A stretch of DNA of 64,000 bases from Bacillota bacterium. GTDB lineage: Bacteria > Bacillota > Clostridia > Lachnospirales > Lachnospiraceae. Of this stretch, positions 31,792-40,806 are shown in pieces. Positions within the stretch are counted from its first letter, which is position 1; the number at the start of each line of letters is the position of its first letter. The DNA lies in contig JAEYOQ010000064.1 of assembly GCA_023411555.1 (NCBI GenBank), forward strand, positions 100,203-164,202, written 5' to 3'. Position numbers and translations under genes: made by a program. The notes beneath the pieces were generated by a model. The model saw only the letters and a list, made by a program, of their open reading frames with translations. It had not been told where the DNA came from and made no database searches.

Positions 31792-33993
31792 ATGTCATAT
31801 ATGATTGCATTAGCAGGTAATCCGAATTGTGGAAAAACAACCCTGTTCAACGAATTAACCGGTGCAAGGCAGCACGTTGGTAACTGGCCGGGTGTTACAG
31901 TGGATAAGAAGGAAGGCGTATATCGAAAGAATAAGCAGATATCTGTACTGGACCTTCCTGGTACATATTCTCTCTCTCCCTATTCTGCTGAAGAGATTAT
32001 TGCGAGAGATTACATCGTAAAAGAAAGACCCGATGCGGTCATTAATATCTTAGATGGAACGAGTATTGAACGTAATTTGTATCTGACTCTTCAGATTATG
32101 GAAACCAGAATACCTATGATCGTAGCCATTAATATGATGGACGAGGTAGAAGCGAAGGGTGACCGGATTGATTGTGTAAAACTGGGGAAACTCTTAGGCG
32201 TACCCGTTGTCCCTATCGTTGCAAGAAACGGAAAGGGAGTCGATGACCTGATGAAGGCTGCGGTTAAGGTGGCAGAGGATAAGCAGCTAACAAACAGACC
32301 GGATATCTATGACTCTCAGATTAAGGATATTATCGAAGAGGTTAGTAAAAGCCTAAAGATAGCGAAAGAGGAAGAGTCCTACTGGAAGGCCCTCAAACTA
32401 GTAGAGGCGGATGAGGTTGTCTTCGAGGAACTAGAAGAGGATAAGAAGACAAAGATAAAATTAATCATTGAGAATGCTGAGAAGAGCAAGGATACTGATC
32501 TGGAAGCAAAGATCGCAGACCTAAGATATCAATACATAACAAAGTTGGTGAAGGAAGCTGTTAAAAAATCCAATGTTGGTCATGTGGAGACCAAATCAGA
32601 TAAGTTTGACAAGCTGCTTACCAATCGTTTCTTAGCAATCCCTGTCTTCGCAGTGGTTATGTATATCCTATTTGCTTTTACCTTTAGTGAGAATTTCTTG
32701 TTTATTGAGGGACTACCGAGTCCGGGTGTCTGGTTGGCTGGTTTGGCTGAGACTGGATGGGGTGCATTGACGGCTTTATTAGAAGGCGTATTGACTGATG
32801 CTTCTCCTTGGGTATATTCTCTGGTCATTGATGGTATTATGGGTGGTATTGGTGCGGTAATCGGCTTCATTCCCTTGGTATTAGTTTTATTCCTTCTGAT
32901 CTCTTTGCTAGAGGATAGTGGTTATATGGCCAGAGTGGCCTTTGTTATGGACCGTATCTTCCGCCGTTTTGGATTATCCGGCCGTTCCTTTATTCCGTTA
33001 TTAATGGGCTTTGGGTGCGGAGTTCCTGCTATTACCTCAACCAGAACCTTAGAATCTGAAAAGGATCGTAGAATAACTACAATAATTACTGGCTTTATGC
33101 CTTGTGGTGCAAAGTTGCCTATCTTTGCTATGTTTGTCTCGGTTATATTTGCAGACAGTAATAAGACCTTGGTTACCTATTCACTGTATATGCTCAGCAT
33201 CGTAGTGGCAATTGTAGTATCGTTATTACTCAATAAATTCTTATATAAATCTGAGGTATCCAATTTTGTTATGGAGCTTCCTCAGTATCGAATTCCTACA
33301 GGAAGAAGCGTAGCGATTCATGCGATCGAGAAGATTAAGGATTTCGCTATTAAGGCTGGAACAATCATCTTCCTGTCAACCATTCTTTTATGGCTGTTAT
33401 CTAACTTCAATGTTGATTCCTTCAATGGGAAAAATGCGGCTGCCAACGAGGATGGCAGTATCATGAGCCATATGGATGACAGCTTCCTGGCTCAGGGCAG
33501 CAGTGTCATTGCGCCGATCTTTAAGCCCTTAGGCTTTGGCGAATGGAGACCTACTGTAGGAATTATTACCGGATGGATTGCAAAGGAGAATGTCGTAGTT
33601 ACCTTTAGTCAGCTCTATGATGAGGATATGACGGATGAATATCTGGAAGGGTTCTTCGCTGAATTTTCCTCGGAGGAGCTGGAAGAGCTAGGCTTTGAAG
33701 GTGGTATATATAATCCTGAGGCAGCAGCTGATATCTATACAGAAGGAATTCTGTTTGAAGGTGGAGATGAGGGTGCACTTACTACTATGAAGGACGACAT
33801 ACCGAATAAAGCGGCGGCTTATGCTTATATGGTATTCAATCTCTTATGTATGCCTTGCTTTGCAGCAGTCGGAGCGATGAAGAGGGAACTAAAGACCTGG
33901 AGGCTGACTGGCTTTGGTATCGGAGTGCAGATGTTAACCGCCTATATTGTAGCATTGCTAATCAATCAAATTGGTGGCCTATTGGTGGCATAG
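31792..33993 (+). CDS. feoB: ferrous iron transporter FeoB
   Basis: A 733-residue ferrous iron permease. The N-terminal G domain has GNPNCGKTTLFNELTG (residues 8-23), switch I NWPGVTVDKKEG, switch II LPGTYSLSPYS and the specificity motif NMMDE. A helical spacer (about residues 165-270) precedes the membrane part with the two Gate motifs, GVPAITSTRTLESEKDR and the later one around IAKENVVVTFSQLYDE. The cysteine-bearing FMPCGAKLP and LLCMPCFAAVGAMKRE segments that line the iron path are present. An insertion rich in Glu lies in the last periplasmic or cytosolic loop (about residues 605-660). It is intact and Fur-regulated. Confidence 0.96.
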   Translation: MSYMIALAGNPNCGKTTLFNELTGARQHVGNWPGVTVDKKEGVYRKNKQISVLDLPGTYSLSPYSAEEIIARDYIVKERPDAVINILDGTSIERNLYLTLQIMETRIPMIVAINMMDEVEAKGDRIDCVKLGKLLGVPVVPIVARNGKGVDDLMKAAVKVAEDKQLTNRPDIYDSQIKDIIEEVSKSLKIAKEEESYWKALKLVEADEVVFEELEEDKKTKIKLIIENAEKSKDTDLEAKIADLRYQYITKLVKEAVKKSNVGHVETKSDKFDKLLTNRFLAIPVFAVVMYILFAFTFSENFLFIEGLPSPGVWLAGLAETGWGALTALLEGVLTDASPWVYSLVIDGIMGGIGAVIGFIPLVLVLFLLISLLEDSGYMARVAFVMDRIFRRFGLSGRSFIPLLMGFGCGVPAITSTRTLESEKDRRITTIITGFMPCGAKLPIFAMFVSVIFADSNKTLVTYSLYMLSIVVAIVVSLLLNKFLYKSEVSNFVMELPQYRIPTGRSVAIHAIEKIKDFAIKAGTIIFLSTILLWLLSNFNVDSFNGKNAAANEDGSIMSHMDDSFLAQGSSVIAPIFKPLGFGEWRPTVGIITGWIAKENVVVTFSQLYDEDMTDEYLEGFFAEFSSEELEELGFEGGIYNPEAAADIYTEGILFEGGDEGALTTMKDDIPNKAAAYAYMVFNLLCMPCFAAVGAMKRELKTWRLTGFGIGVQMLTAYIVALLINQIGGLLVA

Positions 33994-34013
33994 TCGATGC
34001 TTATAAGTATTAT

Positions 34014-34151
34014 AGGAGGATCTTTTTTGATATCTATCAATATGCCAATCAAATTGATCCGAATATCGGAATTGCGACGATATATCGGATGGTAAAGACT
34101 TTAGAAACTGTAGGAGTTTTGAAACGTAAAATCAATATTATTGTAGAATAG
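34014..34151 (+). pseudogene. remnant of a Fur-family regulator gene
   Basis: A strong AGGAGG site (34014-34019) is followed within ten bases by the middle of a Fur-type winged helix, read as FFDIYQYANQIDPNIGIA and TIYRMVKTLETVGVLKR (about 34023-34127), then a stop at 34149. The normal N-terminal helices, start codon and the whole metal-binding and dimer domain are missing. The pattern fits one internal deletion that joined the ribosome site to codon about 40, plus loss of the 3' part. The recognisable PNIGIATIYR motif makes the family call fairly safe. Confidence 0.65.
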
Positions 34152-34161
34152 GGGGATAGAG

Positions 34162-34308
34162 ATGACAGATATTATTGTAATTGGTATTGTAATTCTATTA
34201 ATCGCCGGTGTCTCTTTCTATCTATGGAGACGTAAGAAATCCGGGAAAAGTGCCTGTGGCTGCGGTGACAGCTGTAGTAGCTGTGGTGGGAGCTGTGGGA
34301 AACACTAA
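34162..34308 (+). CDS. FeoB-associated Cys-rich membrane protein
   Basis: A 48-residue protein with one N-terminal membrane helix (residues 4-21), a basic RRKK turn, and a tail with six cysteines in the pattern CGCGDSCSSCGGSC. Such proteins are common next to feoB in Firmicutes and may bind iron. A GGGGGATAG purine run precedes the ATG at 34162. The gene follows feoB with only the fur remnant between, so it should be in the same transcript. Confidence 0.88.
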   Translation: MTDIIVIGIVILLIAGVSFYLWRRKKSGKSACGCGDSCSSCGGSCGKH

Positions 34309-34355
34309 GGAATAATTATTATGTTGTAGGCGAACTTTTGTATAACATAAAAGAC

Positions 34356-34425
34356 AGGCTGTTATATCTGCCTGCGATAACATCCTTATGATAGGATGGT
34401 ATTGCTCGGATATAACAGCCTTTAT
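34356..34425. terminator. bidirectional terminator between feo operon and dapA
   Basis: GGCTGTTATATC (34357-34368) pairs perfectly with GATATAACAGCC (34409-34420). An inner hairpin (CATCC/GGATG) fills the loop, and TTTATG follows. On the minus strand it can end the dapA transcript. Confidence 0.8.
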
Positions 34426-34436
34426 GCATGTATCTG

Positions 34437-35324
34437 TTAACTAGCCTTGGTTTGGGCCACCTTCAGAAGCTGGTGATCCAGCTTTTGCTTTAATTGGTCT
34501 GATACCTGAGTTAAGGGTAATCTAACCTCATCTGAGTCAATCAAGCCGGTCTGAGAGAGGAGATACTTAATAGGAGTAGGATTAGGCTCCTTGAATAGCA
34601 GAGGGATCAGGTCATAGAGCTCGCTCCAGATTTGAAGTGCTCCAGCGGTATCATTAGCCTTAACCTTCTGATATACCTCCACAAATTGCTCTGTATTTAT
34701 ATGAGCAGAGGCGAGAATTCCCCCATGACCGCCTAAGGTCAAGGTGAGATAGAACAGCAGGTCTTCCCCTGAGAGTATAGAGAAATCCTTAGGATGGTTC
34801 ATAAGGAGGGACATACTCTGCTTGATATCACCGCAGCAATCCTTTAGACCAATTATATTTTTTATCTCTGCCAGTTTATAGATTGTTTCATTTTCAATGT
34901 TTACACCGGTACGGTAAGGGATATTATAGACTATCATATTTAAGTCTGTTTGTTCCGCTATCGTTTTGAAATGTGCATAGATACCATCCTGACTCGGTTT
35001 GTTATAATATGGGCAGACCGACAGAAAACCCTGTATATCATAATATTCGGCGATTTTAACCTTCTTGATCACATTAGCGGTATAATTGCCTCCGATTCCT
35101 ACATAAACCGGAAGGCGCTTCTTATTATAGTCCATGGTCCGCTCTATCATTTCTTCGAATTCATAATCACTTAGGGTGGGAATCTCACCTGTTGTTCCAA
35201 GGGGGATAAATCCACTGATCCCTTTTTCTGAGTAATGCTCAATCATCCGTTTATAGGATTTGAAATCTATTTTATCATCTTTGAAAGGCGTAATTATCGG
35301 TAACCAAACACCATTAAGCTGCAT
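34437..35324 (-). CDS. dapA: 4-hydroxy-tetrahydrodipicolinate synthase (DapA) or related aldolase
   Basis: A 295-residue class I aldolase barrel. The substrate loop TTGEIPTL, the catalytic tyrosine in YNIPYRTG and the Schiff-base lysine in IGLKDCCGD are all present, with the second conserved segment GHGGILASAHI. DapA condenses pyruvate with aspartate semialdehyde in lysine and diaminopimelate synthesis. The gene stands alone and is divergent from an AraC regulator rather than in a lysine operon, so a catabolic member of the same family is possible. The ATG has a GAGGAGG site. Confidence 0.85.
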   Translation of the reverse strand: MQLNGVWLPIITPFKDDKIDFKSYKRMIEHYSEKGISGFIPLGTTGEIPTLSDYEFEEMIERTMDYNKKRLPVYVGIGGNYTANVIKKVKIAEYYDIQGFLSVCPYYNKPSQDGIYAHFKTIAEQTDLNMIVYNIPYRTGVNIENETIYKLAEIKNIIGLKDCCGDIKQSMSLLMNHPKDFSILSGEDLLFYLTLTLGGHGGILASAHINTEQFVEVYQKVKANDTAGALQIWSELYDLIPLLFKEPNPTPIKYLLSQTGLIDSDEVRLPLTQVSDQLKQKLDHQLLKVAQTKAS

Positions 35325-35447
35325 AGAATAACCTCCTCATAGCTATCAAGAAAAATATTTGTGCTGCATCCTTGCTCTTAAAGCAATCTGCTTTACAATA
35401 TTTCTTATTATATACTTATATTCTACACAACATGATTTAAATTAAAT

Positions 35448-35497
35448 AGCATAATAATGCTTTGAATATTGCATATAATGCTATAAAATGTTATGAT
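35448..35497 (+). promoter_or_regulatory. araC promoter and paired palindromes in the dapA-araC spacer
   Basis: TTGCAT (35469-35474), 17 bases, TATGAT (35492-35497) can drive the araC gene. AGCATAATAATGCT (35448-35461) and GCATATAATGC (35471-35481) are two similar palindromes about two helical turns apart. The second overlaps the -35, a layout expected for an AraC-type or repressor site controlling both divergent genes. Confidence 0.5.
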
Positions 35498-35560
35498 GAC
35501 TGGGTTAAAAGAGCGACTCCGGTATCATTTAATTAAATATTATCATAGGTTGCTTCAGCT

Positions 35561-36427
35561 ATGAAGAAGGGCATGGTTATTCGTATGATTCATTTTGAAA
35601 AAGCAGGTTATCTAAATCATGACTTTAAGATATTTCATCTCATCGACCGACAGCGTAAGGAATTCGAATTTCATTATCATGACTTTAATAAGATCATTAT
35701 CTTTATCAGTGGTAATATCAATTATACGATCGAAGGAAAAAGCTATGAGCTGCAGCCTTATGATATTCTTCTTGTGAATGCAGGAGAGATTCATAGGCCT
35801 TCTGTGCTGGACAATTCGGCTTATGAGAGAATTATTATATATGTATCCCCGCAGTTCTTAAGCACCTTCTCGGAGGAGGAATGTGATCTTAATTATTGCT
35901 TCAACCGTGCAAAGCAGGAGCATTCCAATGTATTGAGAATCTATTCGATGGAGAAGAGTAAGCTTTATCAGGTCTGCCAGGAGCTGGAGCACTCCTTCTC
36001 TGACCAAGCCTTCGGTAAGGAGCTTTATCAAAAGATTTTATTCTTAGAATTTATGATCCAATTAAACCGGACAGCAATCTTAAATCATATTAACTATCTT
36101 GACTCCCTCAAAGACAATACGAAGCTGGTTCAGATCTTGGATTATATCAATGAGCATCTGGGAGAGGAATTATCGATTGACTCCTTATCAGCGAGGTTTT
36201 ACCTGAGCCGGTATTATTTGATGCATTTTTTCAAAGAGGAGACTGGGTATACCATCGGAAATTACATTACGGAGAAGAGGCTGCTGTTGGCCAAGAATTT
36301 GGTCCAGAACGGTTGCTCTATTACGGAGGCTTGCTTCCAGTCTGGTTTTAAGAATTATTCGACCTTTTCCAGAGCCTTTAAGAAAGCCTTTAATACGATT
36401 CCAAAGAATGCAATGTTTCTCGATTAG
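35561..36427 (+). CDS. AraC family transcriptional regulator
   Basis: A 288-residue regulator. The N-terminal half is a cupin-like sensing domain (FEFHYHDFNKIIIFISGNINYTIEGK to VNAGEIHRP). The last 100 residues hold two helix-turn-helix motifs of the AraC type (LSIDSLSARFYLSRYYLMHFFKEETGYTIGNYI and ITEACFQSGFKNYSTFSRAFKKAFN). Starts at 35561, 35573 and 35585 are all in frame and none has a decisive ribosome site. It diverges from the dapA-like gene and may control it. A MATE exporter gene follows after 97 bases on the same strand and is another likely target. The sugar or small-molecule ligand is unknown. Confidence 0.88.
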   Translation: MKKGMVIRMIHFEKAGYLNHDFKIFHLIDRQRKEFEFHYHDFNKIIIFISGNINYTIEGKSYELQPYDILLVNAGEIHRPSVLDNSAYERIIIYVSPQFLSTFSEEECDLNYCFNRAKQEHSNVLRIYSMEKSKLYQVCQELEHSFSDQAFGKELYQKILFLEFMIQLNRTAILNHINYLDSLKDNTKLVQILDYINEHLGEELSIDSLSARFYLSRYYLMHFFKEETGYTIGNYITEKRLLLAKNLVQNGCSITEACFQSGFKNYSTFSRAFKKAFNTIPKNAMFLD

Positions 36428-36524
36428 GAGGGTAAGTGTTACTGGTGGATAATTAAGTTATTTTAAGCGATAGCTGTGGATGAAGCATCGCTCTGGAATA
36501 TAAATATAAGAAAGTGATGAACAG

Positions 36525-37889
36525 ATGAATAAGAAAGATAATGTCTTAGGTGAAAAAAGTGTTAGTAAGCTACTATTTGAGATGGCAATCCCGGCCATTA
36601 TAGCTCAGTTAGTGAACATCCTTTATAATATCATAGATCGTATCTATATCGGACATCTACCGGATATCGGTGCGACAGCTCTGACCGGTGTCGGTGTTAC
36701 CTTCCCGATTATTATGGTTATCTCTGCCTTTAGTGCACTGATCGGAATGGGAGGTGCTCCCCGGGCTGCGATTAAGATGGGAGAGAAGGATGATGAGGCA
36801 GCAGAAAATATTCTCGGGAACTGTCTTACGGCCTTGATCGTGATTTCAGTGTTGCTTACCATTCTGTTTTTAATTACAAATAAGCCCTTATTAATGATGT
36901 TCGGTGCCAGTGAAGAGACCCTTCCCTATGCGCTTAGCTATCTGAATATCTATGTCTGCGGTACCATCTTTGTTCAAATAGCCCTGGGGTTGAACAGCTT
37001 TATCACAACCCAGGGCTTCTCTAAGACGAGTATGGTTACTGTTGCTGTTGGGGCGGCTTTGAATATTATATTAGATCCCATCTTGATGTTCGGTTTTGAC
37101 ATGGGGGTAGAAGGAGCAGCAATTGCTACCGTAGTATCCCAATGTGTCTCGGCTTTATGGGTACTTTTTTTTCTCAGCAGTCGACATACGAAGCTGAAGA
37201 TAAGGCGAAAATATATGAGGCCTCAGAGGACAATAATTGCTCCGGTTCTCATGCTGGGGTTATCGCCCTTTATAATGCAGTCTACAGAGAGTTTGCTGAA
37301 CGTTGCCTTCAATTCCTCACTGCAAAAATATGGTGGTGATATTGCAGTAGGAGCAATGACCATCCTGATGAGCTTGTCACAGATACAATATATGCCCATC
37401 CATGGTTTATGTCAGGGTGCCCAACCGATTATCAGCTACAATTACGGAGCGAAGAATACCAATAGGGTAAAGGCTACCTTCCGTCTGCTGGCAATCAGTG
37501 CCTTCAGCTATTCTACAATCATATGGCTGTTGATGATGCTGCTTCCCGGGCAGTTTATCTCCTTATTTACCTCACAGGTGGAGTTGATTTCTTATACCAG
37601 CTGGGCTCTAAGGATATTTATACCTGTTTCCTTCCTGATGAGTATGCAGACCTGCTGTCAGCAGACCTTCTTAGCACTTGGGCAAGCAAGGGTATCCATT
37701 CTATTAGCCCTGCTTCGTAAGATGGTATTATTAATTCCGCTGATCTACATAATGCCAATATTCTTCGAAGATAAGGTATTTGCCGTTTTCCTCGCAGAAC
37801 CGGTTGCTGACTTTATGGCGGTCACTGTTACCATGCTAACCTTTGCTTTTCAATTTAAGAAGATATTGTACCATAGGGAAGCTGTATAA
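36525..37889 (+). CDS. MATE family efflux transporter
   Basis: A 454-residue membrane exporter of the MATE superfamily, NorM/DinF-like. Twelve membrane segments are expected in two halves. Typical motifs are PAIIAQLVNILYNIIDRIYIGH near the start and GAQPIISYNYGAKN in the second half, which mirrors the first. It should export cationic drugs or metabolites with sodium or proton exchange. It lies downstream of the AraC gene, so induction by that regulator is plausible. It ends five bases from the converging ABC gene. Confidence 0.9.
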   Translation: MNKKDNVLGEKSVSKLLFEMAIPAIIAQLVNILYNIIDRIYIGHLPDIGATALTGVGVTFPIIMVISAFSALIGMGGAPRAAIKMGEKDDEAAENILGNCLTALIVISVLLTILFLITNKPLLMMFGASEETLPYALSYLNIYVCGTIFVQIALGLNSFITTQGFSKTSMVTVAVGAALNIILDPILMFGFDMGVEGAAIATVVSQCVSALWVLFFLSSRHTKLKIRRKYMRPQRTIIAPVLMLGLSPFIMQSTESLLNVAFNSSLQKYGGDIAVGAMTILMSLSQIQYMPIHGLCQGAQPIISYNYGAKNTNRVKATFRLLAISAFSYSTIIWLLMMLLPGQFISLFTSQVELISYTSWALRIFIPVSFLMSMQTCCQQTFLALGQARVSILLALLRKMVLLIPLIYIMPIFFEDKVFAVFLAEPVADFMAVTVTMLTFAFQFKKILYHREAV

Positions 37890-37894
37890 AAATC

Positions 37895-40528
37895 TTATTC
37901 GGAACGTAATGCTACAACAGGGTCCTTCTTGGCAGCCAGTCGAGAGGGAATCAGTCCGGCAATCAAGGTTAGGATCATACTGATGATCACTAAGATTAGG
38001 CCACCTTCCACCGGTAGAATGGCCTTCACACCTGAGATACCAGTAAGATTGCGAATAATGCTGTTAGCCGGAAAAGTGAGTAGAAGAGTAATTACTATAC
38101 CAAGTGCACCTGATACAAAGCCGACAATCAAGGTTTCTGCGTTAAAGACTCTGGAGATATCGCGTTTTGAAGCCCCTACAGACCGGAGGATACCGATTTC
38201 CTTGGTACGCTCTAATACAGAAATATAGGTTATGATACCGATCATGATAGATGATACTACTAAGGATATTGCTACAAAGGCGATCATCACGTATGAGATG
38301 ACATTAATGATGGAACTGATGGAGGACATCATAAGACCGACAAGATCGGTATAGTTGATGATATACTCTTCTTTTCCTTCTTCCGTCATCCTTTTATTAT
38401 AGGCTTCTATATGATTTGATATATTATTCTTTGCCTCGAAGGTAGCGGCATAGATATTCATGGACTCTGGTTTATTAATATCCACCACATTTAGCAGCTC
38501 CAGATTACCTTCATAGGTAGCATCCGTTGTCTCAGGTCGAAGCTGGTCTGAGAACATCTCTAGTATCTGTTCCTCTGACAAATTACTCATTAAGTCCTCA
38601 ATTTGACTCTGCATCTCTTCATCCAGAGTAGTAAGATAGGATTGTACATCCTCCATCGTCAGCTCGACCTCCTCGTCTCTGCCAGTCGAGAAGGCGATTG
38701 AGGTAAATACGTCGATATCCGGATGTTCAAGCTGTTGTCTGACTATTTTTCTTGTATTGGTTTCCTCAATCACAAAGTCGGTAAGAGCCTTGGTATAACC
38801 GATGGAGCCTTTCATTGAGGTTGATACAGCCTCCTCGTTAGGTCTAAGAATCCCGACAAGCTTTAGAGTGATACCATGATCAACTATCCTTTTCAGTTCA
38901 TCGCTATCTTCTTGGAGATCGGTCCAGGAACCATCTTCCTCTTCTTTATAATAATCAGCCGGAATTACCAGCTTAAAGATTAGGGAGAGTAATTCATCAT
39001 AGGTATAGCTGGGGGCTTCTGTCTCATAGGTCTCACCCATCATCGCTGCCTCTATCATTTTCTGAACCTCATCCATGTCTTTTAAGCCAAGGGCATATAA
39101 TACCATATCGCTGATCTCGTTATTCTTATCAACGAATAGGACAACCTCATTGTAATTTTTGGGCCATGATCCTGCTATGACATCATATTGTGAGCTGAGA
39201 AGTGCTTGATTATTCAGCATTTCTCCCCATACCTCCACTCCGGTAGAGAACATGGAGGACATCTGTGAGGCCATACCAGAAGCAAGGGAATCACCATAGA
39301 AGGTATCGAATAGATTACTGGGATTGACCTTGGTAATCTTCGATGTAGTATCTGCTTGATAGATGTTTAAATCCATTGGATACCCGTATTGAATTGTACT
39401 GATATCAACAGAAAGACCGTTATCTGTATTCTCTATATATTCCTTAAAGGCTTCCAGATTATTGGTTTGAACCTCAGCGACCATGGTATTCATCATTTCT
39501 GTCATCACGTTCACCCCATATACTTTATCCAGTCCGTGATCCATCTCATCTTCATCATTACCTGTAAATGTACGAAGCATACCGGTAAGATCCATACTCT
39601 CCCTCTGAATGGTAATCGGATAGGAGGACAGGGTGTCCTCCTGGACCTTGTCGATGTAGGTCTGGATACCGTTGGACATGGCCATAATCAGTGCGATTCC
39701 GATGATTCCGATGCTACCGGCGAAGGCAGTCATAAAGGTTCGTGTCTTCTTGGTCATCAGATTATTGAGTGATAGAGAGAGGGCAGTAATAAAGGACATG
39801 GATGTCCTATCAGAGGTAGTCGGATGGTTTATAGTATTTACTTCAGCGGACTGATAAGGGTTGGTGTCACCAGCAACCTTACCATCCAACAAACGGATTA
39901 TTCTTGTAGAGTAGTGTTTGGCAAGGTCGGGATTATGGGTGACCATGATAATCAGACGATCCTTCGAGATTTCCCTCAAGATCTCCATAATCTGAACACT
40001 GGTTTCCGAATCGAGTGCTCCCGTAGGTTCATCAGCGAGCAGAATATCAGGACTATTCACCAGAGCACGGGCGATGGCTACCCTTTGCATCTGTCCGCCA
40101 GAGAGCTGATTTGGCTTTTTCTTAAGCTGATCAGACAGACCGACCTTTGCTAATACTTCCCTTGCTTTCGCTCTGCGCTCTGCCTTGCTTACACCCGAAA
40201 GAGTCATAGCGAGTTCAACATTTGACAGGACTGTTTGATGCGGGATTAGGTTATAGCTTTGAAAGACAAAGCCAATGGAGTGATTACGGTAGGTGTCCCA
40301 GTCACTGTCTTTGAACTCCTTGGTGGATTTTCCGTTTATAGACATGTTTCCGCTGGAATAGCGGTCCAAGCCGCCGATAATATTAAGTAAGGTGGTTTTG
40401 CCACAGCCTGAGGGACCAAGTATGGATACGAATTCATTTTCTCGAAATTCCAGATTGATGTCCTTTAAAGCATTTACCGTGGTATCACCAGCTGTATAAT
40501 CTTTGAATATATTTTTTAGCCTAAGCAT
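37895..40528 (-). CDS. ABC transporter fusion: MacB-like ATPase plus FtsX-type permease
   Basis: An 877-residue single-chain ABC protein. Residues 1-230 are a LolD/MacB-type ATPase with Walker A GPSGCGKTT, signature LSGGQ and Walker B LLADEPTGALD. A membrane segment at about residue 265 is followed by a long extracellular region (about residues 290-730) and three C-terminal segments with the FtsX pattern (ISVLERTKEIGILRSVGASKRDI). Such mechanotransmission transporters act in export of peptides or lipoproteins, or in bacitracin-type resistance and sensing. No two-component genes are adjacent. The ATG follows AAGGAG. Confidence 0.9.
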   Translation of the reverse strand: MLRLKNIFKDYTAGDTTVNALKDINLEFRENEFVSILGPSGCGKTTLLNIIGGLDRYSSGNMSINGKSTKEFKDSDWDTYRNHSIGFVFQSYNLIPHQTVLSNVELAMTLSGVSKAERRAKAREVLAKVGLSDQLKKKPNQLSGGQMQRVAIARALVNSPDILLADEPTGALDSETSVQIMEILREISKDRLIIMVTHNPDLAKHYSTRIIRLLDGKVAGDTNPYQSAEVNTINHPTTSDRTSMSFITALSLSLNNLMTKKTRTFMTAFAGSIGIIGIALIMAMSNGIQTYIDKVQEDTLSSYPITIQRESMDLTGMLRTFTGNDEDEMDHGLDKVYGVNVMTEMMNTMVAEVQTNNLEAFKEYIENTDNGLSVDISTIQYGYPMDLNIYQADTTSKITKVNPSNLFDTFYGDSLASGMASQMSSMFSTGVEVWGEMLNNQALLSSQYDVIAGSWPKNYNEVVLFVDKNNEISDMVLYALGLKDMDEVQKMIEAAMMGETYETEAPSYTYDELLSLIFKLVIPADYYKEEEDGSWTDLQEDSDELKRIVDHGITLKLVGILRPNEEAVSTSMKGSIGYTKALTDFVIEETNTRKIVRQQLEHPDIDVFTSIAFSTGRDEEVELTMEDVQSYLTTLDEEMQSQIEDLMSNLSEEQILEMFSDQLRPETTDATYEGNLELLNVVDINKPESMNIYAATFEAKNNISNHIEAYNKRMTEEGKEEYIINYTDLVGLMMSSISSIINVISYVMIAFVAISLVVSSIMIGIITYISVLERTKEIGILRSVGASKRDISRVFNAETLIVGFVSGALGIVITLLLTFPANSIIRNLTGISGVKAILPVEGGLILVIISMILTLIAGLIPSRLAAKKDPVVALRSE

Positions 40529-40608
40529 ATGGAACTCCTTTTCTGATATCTTCCTTCGTGATACAATCTATCTGGATTAAGTATGAGCTGTTTTCTTGAA
40601 TTAGATAC

Positions 40609-40637
40609 TTTAAAACCATTTTGAATACTGTTATAAT
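40609..40637 (+). promoter_or_regulatory. promoter in the ABC-degV spacer
   Basis: TTTAAA (40609-40614), 17 bases, TATAAT (40632-40637) points toward degV, about 170 bases from its start. The 278-base spacer must also hold the minus-strand promoter of the ABC gene, which I could not place. Confidence 0.5.
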
Positions 40638-40806
40638 TCGAATATAATTAATATGAAGCTGAGGCATCAATTATCATATCATTAGTAGCGGCTATCATGG
40701 TGAGATATCATGTTATAAGATTAGGTACTTATAAATCAGTTGGTTGATTGGTATACTCTGATAACATTGATAAAAGATAGAGCGGAAGGAACGTGAGGAG
40801 ATAGGG

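Noticed and set aside
33846..34010. first half of the open frame that contains the Fur-like segment
   Set aside because: This part overlaps the end of feoB in another frame. Only the portion after the ribosome site at 34014 resembles Fur.
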